A stretch of 64,000 nucleotides of DNA from the NCBI GenBank assembly GCA_946479925.1, contig CAMLHK010000001.1:62001-126000 (forward strand), in the 5' to 3' direction. The notes below the pieces were generated by a model, which made no database searches, had not been told where the DNA came from, and saw only the letters and a program-made list of their open reading frames with translations. A program made the position numbers and the translations under genes. Within the stretch, counting starts at the first letter, position 1; every line of letters starts with the position of its first letter. This document shows, in pieces, positions 33,783 through 42,152 of the stretch. The DNA is from an uncultured Lactobacillus sp. GTDB lineage: Bacteria; Bacillota; Bacilli; Lactobacillales; Lactobacillaceae.

Positions 33783-35012
33783 TTAACGTGTGCTCTCTGA
33801 ATCAGTAGGCACTTGTCCACATACTGCCTGTACTGTATTTACTGCTGTAACTAAATCTGAAGCCTTTGTGGCATCTTGTACATCACTTAATAAAGCTTCA
33901 GCGATAGTATCAATTATAGCATTTGCTGTTGCTTTATCATCATCTGATAGATTTTCATTATTATTAATTTTGTATTTTGCTGCTTGGGTAGTTGCCTTGA
34001 TTGCATTAATTGCTGCTTCTTGTTGCTTTGCAAAAGGAACTACCGCATTAAGATCATTTTGTAAATCTGTTTCTGCCTTGTCTAATTCAGCCTGTGTTTT
34101 TGCATTAACAATTGCTTCCTTAGCCTTATCTAATGCAGCTTTTACCTTAGCTGCATCACCGCCTGCTGTACTAATAACGAATTCGCCAGCTTTTGTTGCT
34201 AAATCGGTGCTTTCGATTTTGCTTGGTTCAAGTTGACAAGCATCAATAGCATCTTTTTGGGCGCTAGTTATCTCTTTTTCAGATTGTGCGTTATTAATAG
34301 TATCAGCTGCTGTTTGGACAATTTTATTAACTCGATCGATTGCAGCCATCTGATCATCAGCTGATAAAGGACTAGTCTCGATTGCATTGACTGCATCTTC
34401 CGCAGCCTTCTTAACTTCAGTATTAGCTGCTGCTTTCTTATCTTTTAATCCATCACTTGCTGGTGTGCTAGGTGTAGTAGATCCCTCATTTGGTTCCTTA
34501 TCAGGCTCAGTAGGCTGTATCATGCCAACCAGTGCGCTTGCTTTGATATAACCATATTTTGTTGAATAGTACTTTTTACCCTTTATGGTTACTTGTCCAC
34601 CATAGACTTTAACGTCTTGCCCCTTAAGAATTTTACTATTCTTAATTACTTTGCCGCTTCTGGTATACAAAACTGTATTTTTAGCTGCTTGAAGCTTTTT
34701 GCCATCGACATTTGAAGCTTTGATATATTGTTTTTTTCCAATCTTGTAATAGAGTTTGCCGTCAATTGTCTTTCGACCATATACACGAATCTTTTCGCCG
34801 ACTCTAATGATTTTTTTGGTTTTAATAACTTTTTGGTCTGTTTGTTTATAGACAGCAGAATTAGCCCCAATTACCTTAGCCTTTTGAGCTGCACGGACCT
34901 CGGTAGGTATGCTGTTTATAACATTTTTTGGAACTTGATTTAAACCAATTAATAACAATGTTGCACCTGCAACGGAAACGATTACTTTTTTGTAAAAATT
35001 ATTTTTACTCAT
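33783..35012 (-). CDS. Secreted SLAP protein with C-terminal helical (DUF1542-like) repeats
   Basis: 409 residues. Signal peptide (about 1-41, ending EVRAAQ). Two SLAP repeats follow at once (about 48-163; VYGRKTIDGKLYYKIG and VYGGQVTIKGKKYYS). Then comes a Pro/Thr-rich linker and a long Ala/Asp/Lys-rich helical region (about 190-400) with repeats of the form A-x-x-A-I-x-A-x-T-x-x-x-L-x-x-A, as in DUF1542 surface proteins. SLAP repeats at the N-terminal end are the reverse of the other SLAP genes here. Likely an exposed stalk or adhesin held on the wall; function unproven. Confidence 0.82.
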   Translation of the reverse strand: MSKNNFYKKVIVSVAGATLLLIGLNQVPKNVINSIPTEVRAAQKAKVIGANSAVYKQTDQKVIKTKKIIRVGEKIRVYGRKTIDGKLYYKIGKKQYIKASNVDGKKLQAAKNTVLYTRSGKVIKNSKILKGQDVKVYGGQVTIKGKKYYSTKYGYIKASALVGMIQPTEPDKEPNEGSTTPSTPASDGLKDKKAAANTEVKKAAEDAVNAIETSPLSADDQMAAIDRVNKIVQTAADTINNAQSEKEITSAQKDAIDACQLEPSKIESTDLATKAGEFVISTAGGDAAKVKAALDKAKEAIVNAKTQAELDKAETDLQNDLNAVVPFAKQQEAAINAIKATTQAAKYKINNNENLSDDDKATANAIIDTIAEALLSDVQDATKASDLVTAVNTVQAVCGQVPTDSESTR

Positions 35013-35369
35013 CTCTTAAAAACCTCACACTAGTTTTACATTTACTCTATTGTTCCCAATATAGCTAGTATTAAGAACGATATAGTTAATAATATCGTTG
35101 CATTTTTATATTTGAACACTATATACAAATAGATAATTACATGCAGCTATATAGTACAGGCAAAATAAGTTTAAATAAAATAATCTTCCTCAGTATTTAA
35201 TATTTTAGTATTAATAATTAACTGCATTGTCACTACAAATCTATAAAGTAATATGAGCTAAAAAATGGCGTAATATGAGCTAAACCCTTTATTAGCTTTT
35301 TAACCTAAAAAGTAATTATAAAATTTAGATTTTTGTATCTAGCAAGCACTAAAGTGTGAGTCTACATAA
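35013..35369 (-). promoter_or_regulatory. Long non-coding upstream region of the SLAP gene
   Basis: About 360 nt without a gene. It contains the hairpin AACGATAT-8 nt-ATATCGTT (35076-35099) and two direct copies of TAATATGAGCTAAA (35249-35262 and 35271-35284, 22-nt period). No promoter stands out clearly; TTCAAA-16 nt-TATTAT on the minus strand near 35090-35120 is the best candidate. Confidence 0.35.
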
Positions 35370-35398
35370 AAATAGCCAATCAAATTGATTAGCTATTT
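35370..35398 (-). terminator. Terminator of the KefB-type antiporter gene
   Basis: AAATAGC.AATCA/TGATT.GCTATTT stem with T-run. Confidence 0.7.
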
Positions 35399-35401
35399 AA
35401 A

Positions 35402-37225
35402 CTATTTTTTACCAACAATTCGGCGTACCCGATCTGCTGCTTCATATTTAGCAGAAAAGATTAATTCGTCACCAACCTCAATCACAGTATGGCCATGTGG
35501 AACCAGCCACTTTTGCCCACGACGAATACGGCTGACAGTAATATCTTTAGCTAAATCCCAGTCCATTAGTTCACGGCCTGAATACTTCATATTACGGACA
35601 ACAACTGAGTAAACAGCATTCTTTGTATCTGTTAGTACACTATATACTCCCGGTGATTCAATCAACGCACGCAATAATGATGAAGTCACATTACTTAAAT
35701 CATAAACTTCCATGCCATTTTGCCGTAGTTCATTTACCTTGGCAATATCTGCCCGTTTTTGACAAATAATGATTCGCTTAAATTTACCTCTTGCTTTTGC
35801 CTGCTCACCTAAACGTAAATTGGTTTCATCCGAGCGTAAAGCAGCAACAAAAATATTGCCACTGAATGCACCGGCTTGATCAAGGTCAGCTTCTTCTAAA
35901 TGCGGTAACAAAGTTAAGTTGGGCACCCGACTCTTATAGATATCGTAGTGTTCACTGCTTGTCGTATACATTTTCACGGAATACCAGTTGTCGTGCAAAT
36001 CATGCATAATTGGCACAGTTAGCGCATTAGTCCCCATAGTGACAACTTCTTCTTTTATGCGATCTTCAGGCTGCAATTTAAAAAGAGCGTTGAACAAAAT
36101 TGGACAAAGAATACAGACGATAACAGCTGCCAAGATAAAGACGTCTGATTGAAGTCGAGAAATGACATTTAGCTTACGTGCAACTTCTAGTGCTGGCAGA
36201 ACTATTGTAATTGTGGTTGCCGTCAAAAAGCCACCAGCAAGACCATTGCGTGAGCCAAACTTTTTCATAAAAATTAGAGCTACCGGTAGTTTAGCCAAGA
36301 GCAAAAATACAACAAGAACTGGTAGTAAAATCAATGAACTAGGATGAGCAAACAATGACCTTAAATTAAGCTTTACTCCCGTCATGATAAAGAAAATCGG
36401 GATGAAAAAGCCATAACCAATCGATGTTAATTTGTCTGCCGTTTCATGACTAGGTTCAAGCAGTTTCATCACAATTCCTGCCAAGAAGGCACCAAGAATA
36501 TTTTCCACGCCAACTTTTTCAGCAACTGTCACTAAGGCAAAAATCAAGAAAAAGGCAAGGCGCACATCTAATTGCGTTGTCGACTTAGTTACCTTGGCAA
36601 ACCATAAATATGGTTGCTTAAAACGCCACAATAATAAAATCGCTGCGCCAAACAATAGAATAATCAGCCATAATTGCCTAGTGTTACCACCATTGATTGC
36701 AGCGTAAACTGTTAAAAGAATCAGTGGGATAACTTCACCCAAAACAGCTGTTAACAAAATAGTCTGTCCAACCGGTCGCCCCAAAATATCCTTTTCTTTC
36801 AGTGTCGCAATTACGACTCCCAAGGCTACGGTCATAAAGATAATAGTTGCAAGCATTACGTCACTGAATAATCCTAACATCTTTAAGACAAGCGCCAGGC
36901 ACACCGACAAAACAGTAACGCCAATAAAGGCACTAATCGCTGTTTTCAAAGGATCGACTTGCTGATCTGACTTTTTCTTGCCAGGCTTCAATAATTCAAA
37001 ATCAATTTCCATCCCTGACAGGAATAGTAACAAGATTACACCCAAACTGGATAAAAAATTTAAGTCATGCGTTGGCTGAACAAAGTTAAAGCCACTAGCC
37101 CCCAAAATGATGCCAATAATAATTTCTGCCACTGCAGTTGGGATTGCCGTTACTTTAAGCCGTGCCATCATAATCGGTACGATTAAAGCAAACAAAACAA
37201 CCAAGAATAAAGATAGCTGTGCCAT
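35402..37225 (-). CDS. CPA2 monovalent cation:proton antiporter (KefB type) with regulatory tail
   Basis: 607 residues. About 12 hydrophobic segments (1-380) of the Na/H exchanger fold, including LLLFLSGMEIDFELL and ENILGAFLAGIVMKLLEPSHE. Then a soluble nucleotide-fold region (about 395-520) and a C-terminal TrkA_C-like domain (about 525-605, with DITVSRIRRGQKWLVPHGHTVI). Such proteins exchange K+ or Na+ for protons and serve pH and osmotic balance. A clear AAGGAGG sets the start. Single-gene unit. Confidence 0.9.
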   Translation of the reverse strand: MAQLSLFLVVLFALIVPIMMARLKVTAIPTAVAEIIIGIILGASGFNFVQPTHDLNFLSSLGVILLLFLSGMEIDFELLKPGKKKSDQQVDPLKTAISAFIGVTVLSVCLALVLKMLGLFSDVMLATIIFMTVALGVVIATLKEKDILGRPVGQTILLTAVLGEVIPLILLTVYAAINGGNTRQLWLIILLFGAAILLLWRFKQPYLWFAKVTKSTTQLDVRLAFFLIFALVTVAEKVGVENILGAFLAGIVMKLLEPSHETADKLTSIGYGFFIPIFFIMTGVKLNLRSLFAHPSSLILLPVLVVFLLLAKLPVALIFMKKFGSRNGLAGGFLTATTITIVLPALEVARKLNVISRLQSDVFILAAVIVCILCPILFNALFKLQPEDRIKEEVVTMGTNALTVPIMHDLHDNWYSVKMYTTSSEHYDIYKSRVPNLTLLPHLEEADLDQAGAFSGNIFVAALRSDETNLRLGEQAKARGKFKRIIICQKRADIAKVNELRQNGMEVYDLSNVTSSLLRALIESPGVYSVLTDTKNAVYSVVVRNMKYSGRELMDWDLAKDITVSRIRRGQKWLVPHGHTVIEVGDELIFSAKYEAADRVRRIVGKK

Positions 37226-37412
37226 GAAAAGCCTCCTTAAATACAGTGAAAATTATACACGAAAATAGTATCAAGCAAAACGGACAGCAACTCAGTTTTA
37301 GCAATAGTTTGCAATCTATTTAATTACTTAAAAAATTGAAGACAAATCTTAATCAACCAGCGCATTGTGCTAAAGTAATCGTAACAGCAAGTTACATTAG
37401 GAGGTAGTTTTA

Positions 37413-37856
37413 ATGATTAGAAATGCACAAATAACTGACAGTTCAGCAATTCAGGAAATTAATCGGACACAATTAGGTTACGATTGCTCACTTGAGCGAA
37501 CAACTAAAAACTTGCAACGTATTTTAAAGGATGCAAACCATCATTATCTATTAGTTTATGAAGATGACGTAAGCCATCAAGTAGAAGGCTATCTTCACGC
37601 TGAAATTTTTGAAGAAACCTACTTCGAGCCGTTATTGGACGTTTTAGCATTAGCTGTTGCTGGTTCAACGCAAGGAAAAGGTATTGGTACTAAGCTAATG
37701 AGCAGATTAGAAGAGCTTGCACAAGAACTCGATATCAATGAAATAAGATTGAGTTCAGGAGAGGAACGAGTAGCTGCACACAAATTTTATGAAAAACTGG
37801 GTTATCAATGTCTGAAAAAACAAAAAAGGTTTGTCAAAAAATTAAGTACAAAGTGA
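37413..37856 (+). CDS. GNAT-family N-acetyltransferase
   Basis: 147 residues with the acetyl-CoA loop motif AVAGSTQGKGIGTKLMSRLEE (Q/R-x-x-G-x-G/A seen as QGKGIG) and the C-terminal AAHKFYEKLGYQ typical of GNAT motif B. Substrate unknown. AGGAGG precedes the ATG; the gene stands alone. Confidence 0.9.
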   Translation: MIRNAQITDSSAIQEINRTQLGYDCSLERTTKNLQRILKDANHHYLLVYEDDVSHQVEGYLHAEIFEETYFEPLLDVLALAVAGSTQGKGIGTKLMSRLEELAQELDINEIRLSSGEERVAAHKFYEKLGYQCLKKQKRFVKKLSTK

Positions 37857-37860
37857 AAAA

Positions 37861-37893
37861 GAGCTAATCGCAATAGAAATTTGCGATTAGCTC
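37861..37893. terminator. Bidirectional terminator between the GNAT and autolysin genes
   Basis: GAGCTAATCGCAA/TTGCGATTAGCTC 13-bp perfect stem flanked by A and T runs. Confidence 0.85.
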
Positions 37894-37928
37894 TTTTGGT
37901 AGTCTTTAAAAATTAACTAACTAGCGTA

Positions 37929-39065
37929 TTAGAAATTTGCTGCTTTAACGAAGCGATTTTCACTAATTGCATAGTAGACTTGACCATCAATATTAATTCT
38001 ACCACCGTAAGTATGAACACTAGTGCCACGCAATAGTTTAGTATTGTCAGCACGTAGGCCAGTAGTATCATAAATATATGCGTTATGTGTTAGAACTCTT
38101 GAGGTACCAATGATGTTACTTGCAACAACATATTCATTTTCACCAATTTGTAAGTACTTCTTACCATTGATCATTTTTGTAGCAGTTACGTTTACTTCGA
38201 TACCAGCAGTCTTCAGTGGTGCATCGGTGCGTTGACCATTTGCATCGTAGACATAGGCATCATGCATCAACTTCTTCTTACCTGTTGGCGCTTGTGAAAC
38301 AGGATCTGTATCAGTAGCAGTACTATTACTGTTAGATACGCCGTCTTGACCAGTAGAGGTATCTGTTTCACCAGCTTGAAGATTATAGTAAGACTTAAGC
38401 AAGGAGAAGAAATCATCCATTGAGTAGCCCCATTTAGCAAAATAGCCATCTGGATCTGTGTGATTGGTTCCACCTAGAAAACGAGAAACTGCGTGGTGCG
38501 ACCAAATTGTTCCTTGACCAGTGTTTGAAGCATTAGTTGGGACAATGCCGTAACGGTGCAACAATTTAGCTGCATAGATTGCATCATTGTTAACACTCTT
38601 GGCAAACTTATCTCTAGTGTTTTCCTGGCAAAGTTCGATTTGGATGTAGCGACTGTTGGCAACTGCACCAGCACCCCAGACACCATAATTTGGTGTCATC
38701 ATTTGAATTACCTGTTTACTGTCAACAAAGGCATGAACGTAGGAATACATATTCATCCATTCACGGTTGAAGTAGATAGCTTCATTATATGCAGAAGCAT
38801 TTGGTGTTGCTGTTTCGTGAATTACAATTCCTTCTGGCTTACCTTTTCTGTACTTGATAATGTTGCCATTGGCATAAAACTTGTTGTACTTGATGTTGGC
38901 TGTTTGCAACATCTTGTATAAGTAAGTTTCCCCAACATAGCTGTTTTGCTTAGCAACTGCATTAATCGATGCCGCCTCAACTGTCTGAGTCTGGCTGACT
39001 TTAAAAACAGGCGCAACTAAACCTACTCCGATAGCAACAGTAGTTATTAGTTTCTTTATCTTCAT
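37929..39065 (-). CDS. Secreted N-acetylmuramoyl-L-alanine amidase with SLAP repeats (second copy)
   Basis: 378 residues, with signal peptide (about 1-32), amidase_2 domain (about 70-232; VIHETATP, IWSHHAVSRFLGG, HTDPDGYF) and two SLAP repeats (about 265-378). It is a clear paralogue of the amidase in the metal operon, matching it through the catalytic domain and differing mainly in the linker. It follows the glucosaminidase gene by 45 nt, so the two wall hydrolases are probably one operon. Role: cell separation or wall turnover. Confidence 0.92.
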   Translation of the reverse strand: MKIKKLITTVAIGVGLVAPVFKVSQTQTVEAASINAVAKQNSYVGETYLYKMLQTANIKYNKFYANGNIIKYRKGKPEGIVIHETATPNASAYNEAIYFNREWMNMYSYVHAFVDSKQVIQMMTPNYGVWGAGAVANSRYIQIELCQENTRDKFAKSVNNDAIYAAKLLHRYGIVPTNASNTGQGTIWSHHAVSRFLGGTNHTDPDGYFAKWGYSMDDFFSLLKSYYNLQAGETDTSTGQDGVSNSNSTATDTDPVSQAPTGKKKLMHDAYVYDANGQRTDAPLKTAGIEVNVTATKMINGKKYLQIGENEYVVASNIIGTSRVLTHNAYIYDTTGLRADNTKLLRGTSVHTYGGRINIDGQVYYAISENRFVKAANF

Positions 39066-39110
39066 TCTAAACGTTAATTCCTCATTTCTTTTTGTTAGCT
39101 GGTTTTTACT

Positions 39111-40328
39111 TTAAAAATTAGCCTTCTTTACATACTGATGAACACCGATCCGGTAGTATTTGTGTCCATAAATTGTTATTGCAGCACCATATGTTGCAAC
39201 TGATTGCCCCTTCTTCAAGACTTTCATATTATCGCGATTGCCATAATCGTTATAAACGTAAGAGTTCTTCTTTAATGTTCTAAAAGTGCCGTCAATGTTG
39301 CCACTTGCAATGTATTGGTCTTCACCGATTCGGTAGTACTTCTTGCCATTAATCTTTTTAGTGCCATAGGTTGCGATGACCTTACCTTCATCGCCAGCCT
39401 TAATTGCTTTCATGCCCTTAACGCGTTTACCTTCCGCGTCATAAACGTAAGAAGTGTGCATCAAGGTCTTATTAACCTTCTCATCACCTTTAGGTGCTTG
39501 AGAAGCAGGAGGCAGTGCACTACCAGCATCTAACAATGTATCATTAACCCAGCCTTTGCCTGAGATGTACATCCGTTTTTTGCCGTTATAAAAAGTGATA
39601 GTCTTTGTTACGGTTACCGCATCACCCTTATTAACTGAGCTTGTTTTAGCAGAAACTGAGTGGTCAGTTGGCCAAGCATAGGTAGCACCAGCTTTTTTCA
39701 CTACATAGGACTTAGCCGCGTTGGAAATTGTCGGATCGTATTGCGTAAGATTATAAGCAGTAATACGACTATTTAAAATTGTGTTGTAGTTATTGGCTGT
39801 TGCATACGTTCCAGTCAATGCCTTGGTGGCAGCGGTGTATGAAGACGCTTTTTCAAGCCAAGCGCCTTGATAACGGTCAGGTTGCCAAGAAACACCTAGG
39901 CGCAACTTCTTACCATTGTCATCGAAGGACTCTTGATAGGTTTTATATTTTCTGAATTTAGCAGTGATATAGTAACTCTTGCCGTTCTTGTCTTCTTCAC
40001 GCGTTTTAGCGGAATAAGTACCACCTGGCCAACTATCATCGGCCTTCATACCGAATAAGTTATTAGCATTTACTGCAAGCCCTGATTGTCCCCAATTCGA
40101 CTCAACAATTGCTTGTGCAATCATTACTGATGGATATAGGCCATACTTCTTAGCGACCTTCTGTGCCTGTCTGGTAGCCGTATTTAAAAAAGTTGTTTCT
40201 GTTGCTGTAGCAGCTGAAACTTGATCAGCTCGAGCTGGCGAAGCGGCAATTAAGTTGTTGGTAACCGGAATTACAGCTGACGCAGCGAGTAACGCCGCCG
40301 AAAAACCAGTGATTAGTTTCTTTTTCAT
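39111..40328 (-). CDS. Secreted endo-beta-N-acetylglucosaminidase (GH73) with SLAP repeats
   Basis: 405 residues. Signal peptide (about 1-40), a GH73 lysozyme-like domain (about 45-195; catalytic Glu in AQAIVESNWGQSGL and GYAT-type region GTYATANNYN), an SH3-like stretch (about 215-275) and two SLAP repeats (about 288-405). It cuts glycan strands between GlcNAc and MurNAc. It leads an operon with the SLAP amidase and has a good promoter (40362-40390). Confidence 0.93.
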   Translation of the reverse strand: MKKKLITGFSAALLAASAVIPVTNNLIAASPARADQVSAATATETTFLNTATRQAQKVAKKYGLYPSVMIAQAIVESNWGQSGLAVNANNLFGMKADDSWPGGTYSAKTREEDKNGKSYYITAKFRKYKTYQESFDDNGKKLRLGVSWQPDRYQGAWLEKASSYTAATKALTGTYATANNYNTILNSRITAYNLTQYDPTISNAAKSYVVKKAGATYAWPTDHSVSAKTSSVNKGDAVTVTKTITFYNGKKRMYISGKGWVNDTLLDAGSALPPASQAPKGDEKVNKTLMHTSYVYDAEGKRVKGMKAIKAGDEGKVIATYGTKKINGKKYYRIGEDQYIASGNIDGTFRTLKKNSYVYNDYGNRDNMKVLKKGQSVATYGAAITIYGHKYYRIGVHQYVKKANF

Positions 40329-40361
40329 AGATGTGTGTTTGCCTCCTTAATCGACATCTTT

Positions 40362-40390
40362 ATTGTATCGAGCAATTTCACGAGAAACAA
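40362..40390 (-). promoter_or_regulatory. Promoter of the glucosaminidase-amidase operon
   Basis: Minus-strand TTGTTT and TACAAT with a 17-nt spacer, followed by an AAGGAGG site. Confidence 0.65.
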
Positions 40391-40450
40391 TAGATAGCAT
40401 TTAATTGTAGTCAAAAAGTAATATAGCTCGACTTTTATTACAAGAAAAAG

Positions 40451-40942
40451 TTATCTTTCAAAAACTTCCTGTAATCGATTTAGTAACTGACTCTTAATAC
40501 GTTGCAATTGTCCTCTACTGACACCTATTTGCCTACTAAGCTGTTGAACCGGCTCACGCTCAATCAGATGCTTTAAAAATAGCTTCTGTTCTACGTCAGA
40601 CAAGTACGGTAGCTCTGCTTCTAACGCTAAGTAATTATCCCAATTATGGTTATCTTCAACTATTTGCAGGTCCGTCAGTTCACGCTTACGTTCAGATGAG
40701 TGTTGCTCCTTGCGTAACAAGTCCGTTGTGCGCCAGATTATCTTGCGAAAACTGTTTCGATCGACTTCTTCACGTGGAAGGGTTTGATTTTGGGTGAGCA
40801 TATGCGCATAAGTGATAATCCCTTCCTGCAAAAAGTCCTCATAATTAGTATAGTCCTGTCTAACATGTGCGTACTTCAATGCGCCCCTGACTAACTTTTG
40901 ATTCTCCCATGCTTGTAAAAAAGCTCGCTGACTTATTTCCAT
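40451..40942 (-). CDS. Small sigma-70-like factor (ComX/SigH-like)
   Basis: 163 residues. The first half resembles sigma region 2 (DYTNYEDFLQEGIITYAHML, then FRKIIWRTTDLLRKEQ) and the C-terminal end is a region 4-like helix-turn-helix (EPVQQLSRQIGVSRGQLQRIKSQLL). Length and layout match ComX/sigma-H-like factors that activate late competence genes in lactobacilli and streptococci. Start at 40942 is chosen because AAGGA lies about 10 nt upstream; in-frame ATG 40951 and GTG 40975 are alternatives. Its targets are not known. Confidence 0.75.
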   Translation of the reverse strand: MEISQRAFLQAWENQKLVRGALKYAHVRQDYTNYEDFLQEGIITYAHMLTQNQTLPREEVDRNSFRKIIWRTTDLLRKEQHSSERKRELTDLQIVEDNHNWDNYLALEAELPYLSDVEQKLFLKHLIEREPVQQLSRQIGVSRGQLQRIKSQLLNRLQEVFER

Positions 40943-40972
40943 TTGTGACATCTTCCTTTTTATCTTTGGTGT

Positions 40973-41114
40973 CACAAGCGCTTGTGCAGATAATAGCTTA
41001 GCAAGTTCCTGCTACTACGTAAAAACAAGAATCGTAAGCGGTAACAATTGAGTTAAGCGCGTTCTTAATTCTAGAACAAGGCATAATCCTTCAATATTTG
41101 CAGGTTAATGCCTT
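40973..41114. promoter_or_regulatory. Dyad-rich control region upstream of the sigma-like gene
   Basis: Three inverted repeats: CACAAGC/GCTTGTG (40973-40986, perfect 14 bp), GTTCT-7 nt-AGAAC (41061-41077) and AAGGCAT-23 nt-ATGCCTT (41078-41114). No single promoter is convincing. Confidence 0.4.
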
Positions 41115-41145
41115 GCGCAAGCTGTACGAAAAAAGTGTAAACAAA

Positions 41146-41173
41146 AAGCGAATTAACTAAAGTTAATTCGCTT
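41146..41173 (-). terminator. Terminator of the ComK-like gene
   Basis: AAGCGAATTAACT/AGTTAATTCGCTT perfect 13-bp stem with 2-nt loop. Confidence 0.75.
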
Positions 41174-41178
41174 CTTTA

Positions 41179-42021
41179 TCAAAATAGGGTATCACGGCGC
41201 TGAGTAGCCTTCCTAACTGCCCGATGAAATTCAGTTAACAACGGCAATTCCAAATAATCAGCTAAACAGCGACCATATCGTTGCTGTCTTTTATCCTGTA
41301 ATTCAAGCAGTAATGGCTTAATTGCTAGGTCATTGTATGGATCATGGGGATGAAAGTACTCCGGCTGATCTATTAAGGATTCTCCCGTAGGCCGCTGCAC
41401 TTGCCAACCAAGTGACTGCTCAAAGTGAGCAATTAGCATCTCACAGAGAATATGATTATAAACCAGACTATTGGAAACCTGATCAACCACATAACGACTA
41501 CAATCATAATAAGCAAAAATATAGCTTATTTCTCCATAGGGTACCGTTTTAAATACAACAGAGGATATGTTAATGGCTCGAAAACCAATCATCTGATGCA
41601 ATGATACCCAATCAATACTGCCTGAGTTGTAACTGCGCAATGAGAAATATGCCAGTCTCCCTGTAGCAATAATGTTACGGCTTGTCAAGTTTAATTTACT
41701 GGCAAAATCACGTTGAAATTCCAAGCCGGCTAAAAGACATTTCTGTCCAAAAGCAGTAAATAATGAGCGAGTACTATTTTGACATAAGACTATCCCTTCC
41801 TGACAATCAAAAATTACACTCTTATATTTACCTAATAGCGGTTCCTTCTGGAATTCATATATCGCAATCGTATCCCGGTTAATTTGATAATTTGCATCTT
41901 TTGTAAGATACATCTCAATTGTTTGATCTACTCCAACTTTTTGTCGCAAAATATCCTTGGACCACACACGGTGTTCCTTTTCTCGCGGTAGATTTAAAGT
42001 CTGCTGCTTCTTTGCTAACAT
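41179..42021 (-). CDS. ComK-like regulator candidate
   Basis: 280 residues, soluble, no signal peptide. The middle (about 100-150) with LAYFSLRSYNSGSIDWVSLHQM resembles the core of ComK, the Bacillus competence activator, where IFLFPTLSS is followed by a WIS segment. The protein is longer than Bacillus ComK (about 190) at the C-terminus. The match is by eye and weak. Support comes from position: it lies next to a small sigma-like factor that could share a competence or surface-protein programme. GAGGA precedes the ATG. Confidence 0.5.
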   Translation of the reverse strand: MLAKKQQTLNLPREKEHRVWSKDILRQKVGVDQTIEMYLTKDANYQINRDTIAIYEFQKEPLLGKYKSVIFDCQEGIVLCQNSTRSLFTAFGQKCLLAGLEFQRDFASKLNLTSRNIIATGRLAYFSLRSYNSGSIDWVSLHQMIGFRAINISSVVFKTVPYGEISYIFAYYDCSRYVVDQVSNSLVYNHILCEMLIAHFEQSLGWQVQRPTGESLIDQPEYFHPHDPYNDLAIKPLLLELQDKRQQRYGRCLADYLELPLLTEFHRAVRKATQRRDTLF

Positions 42022-42097
42022 TCATTCAGTCCTCTCTATTTGATTTTACCTATACAATTATACACAAATTGTTATCGGTTTCATAGAAGAGGAAACA

Positions 42098-42129
42098 AAA
42101 AACGGAAGCGACTAATGTCGTTTCCGTTT
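42098..42129 (-). terminator. Terminator of the S-layer gene
   Basis: AAACGGAA.CGAC/GTCG.TTCCGTTT stem with six T on the minus strand. Confidence 0.85.
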
Positions 42130-42152
42130 CTGTAATTAATTTAACTAATTAA

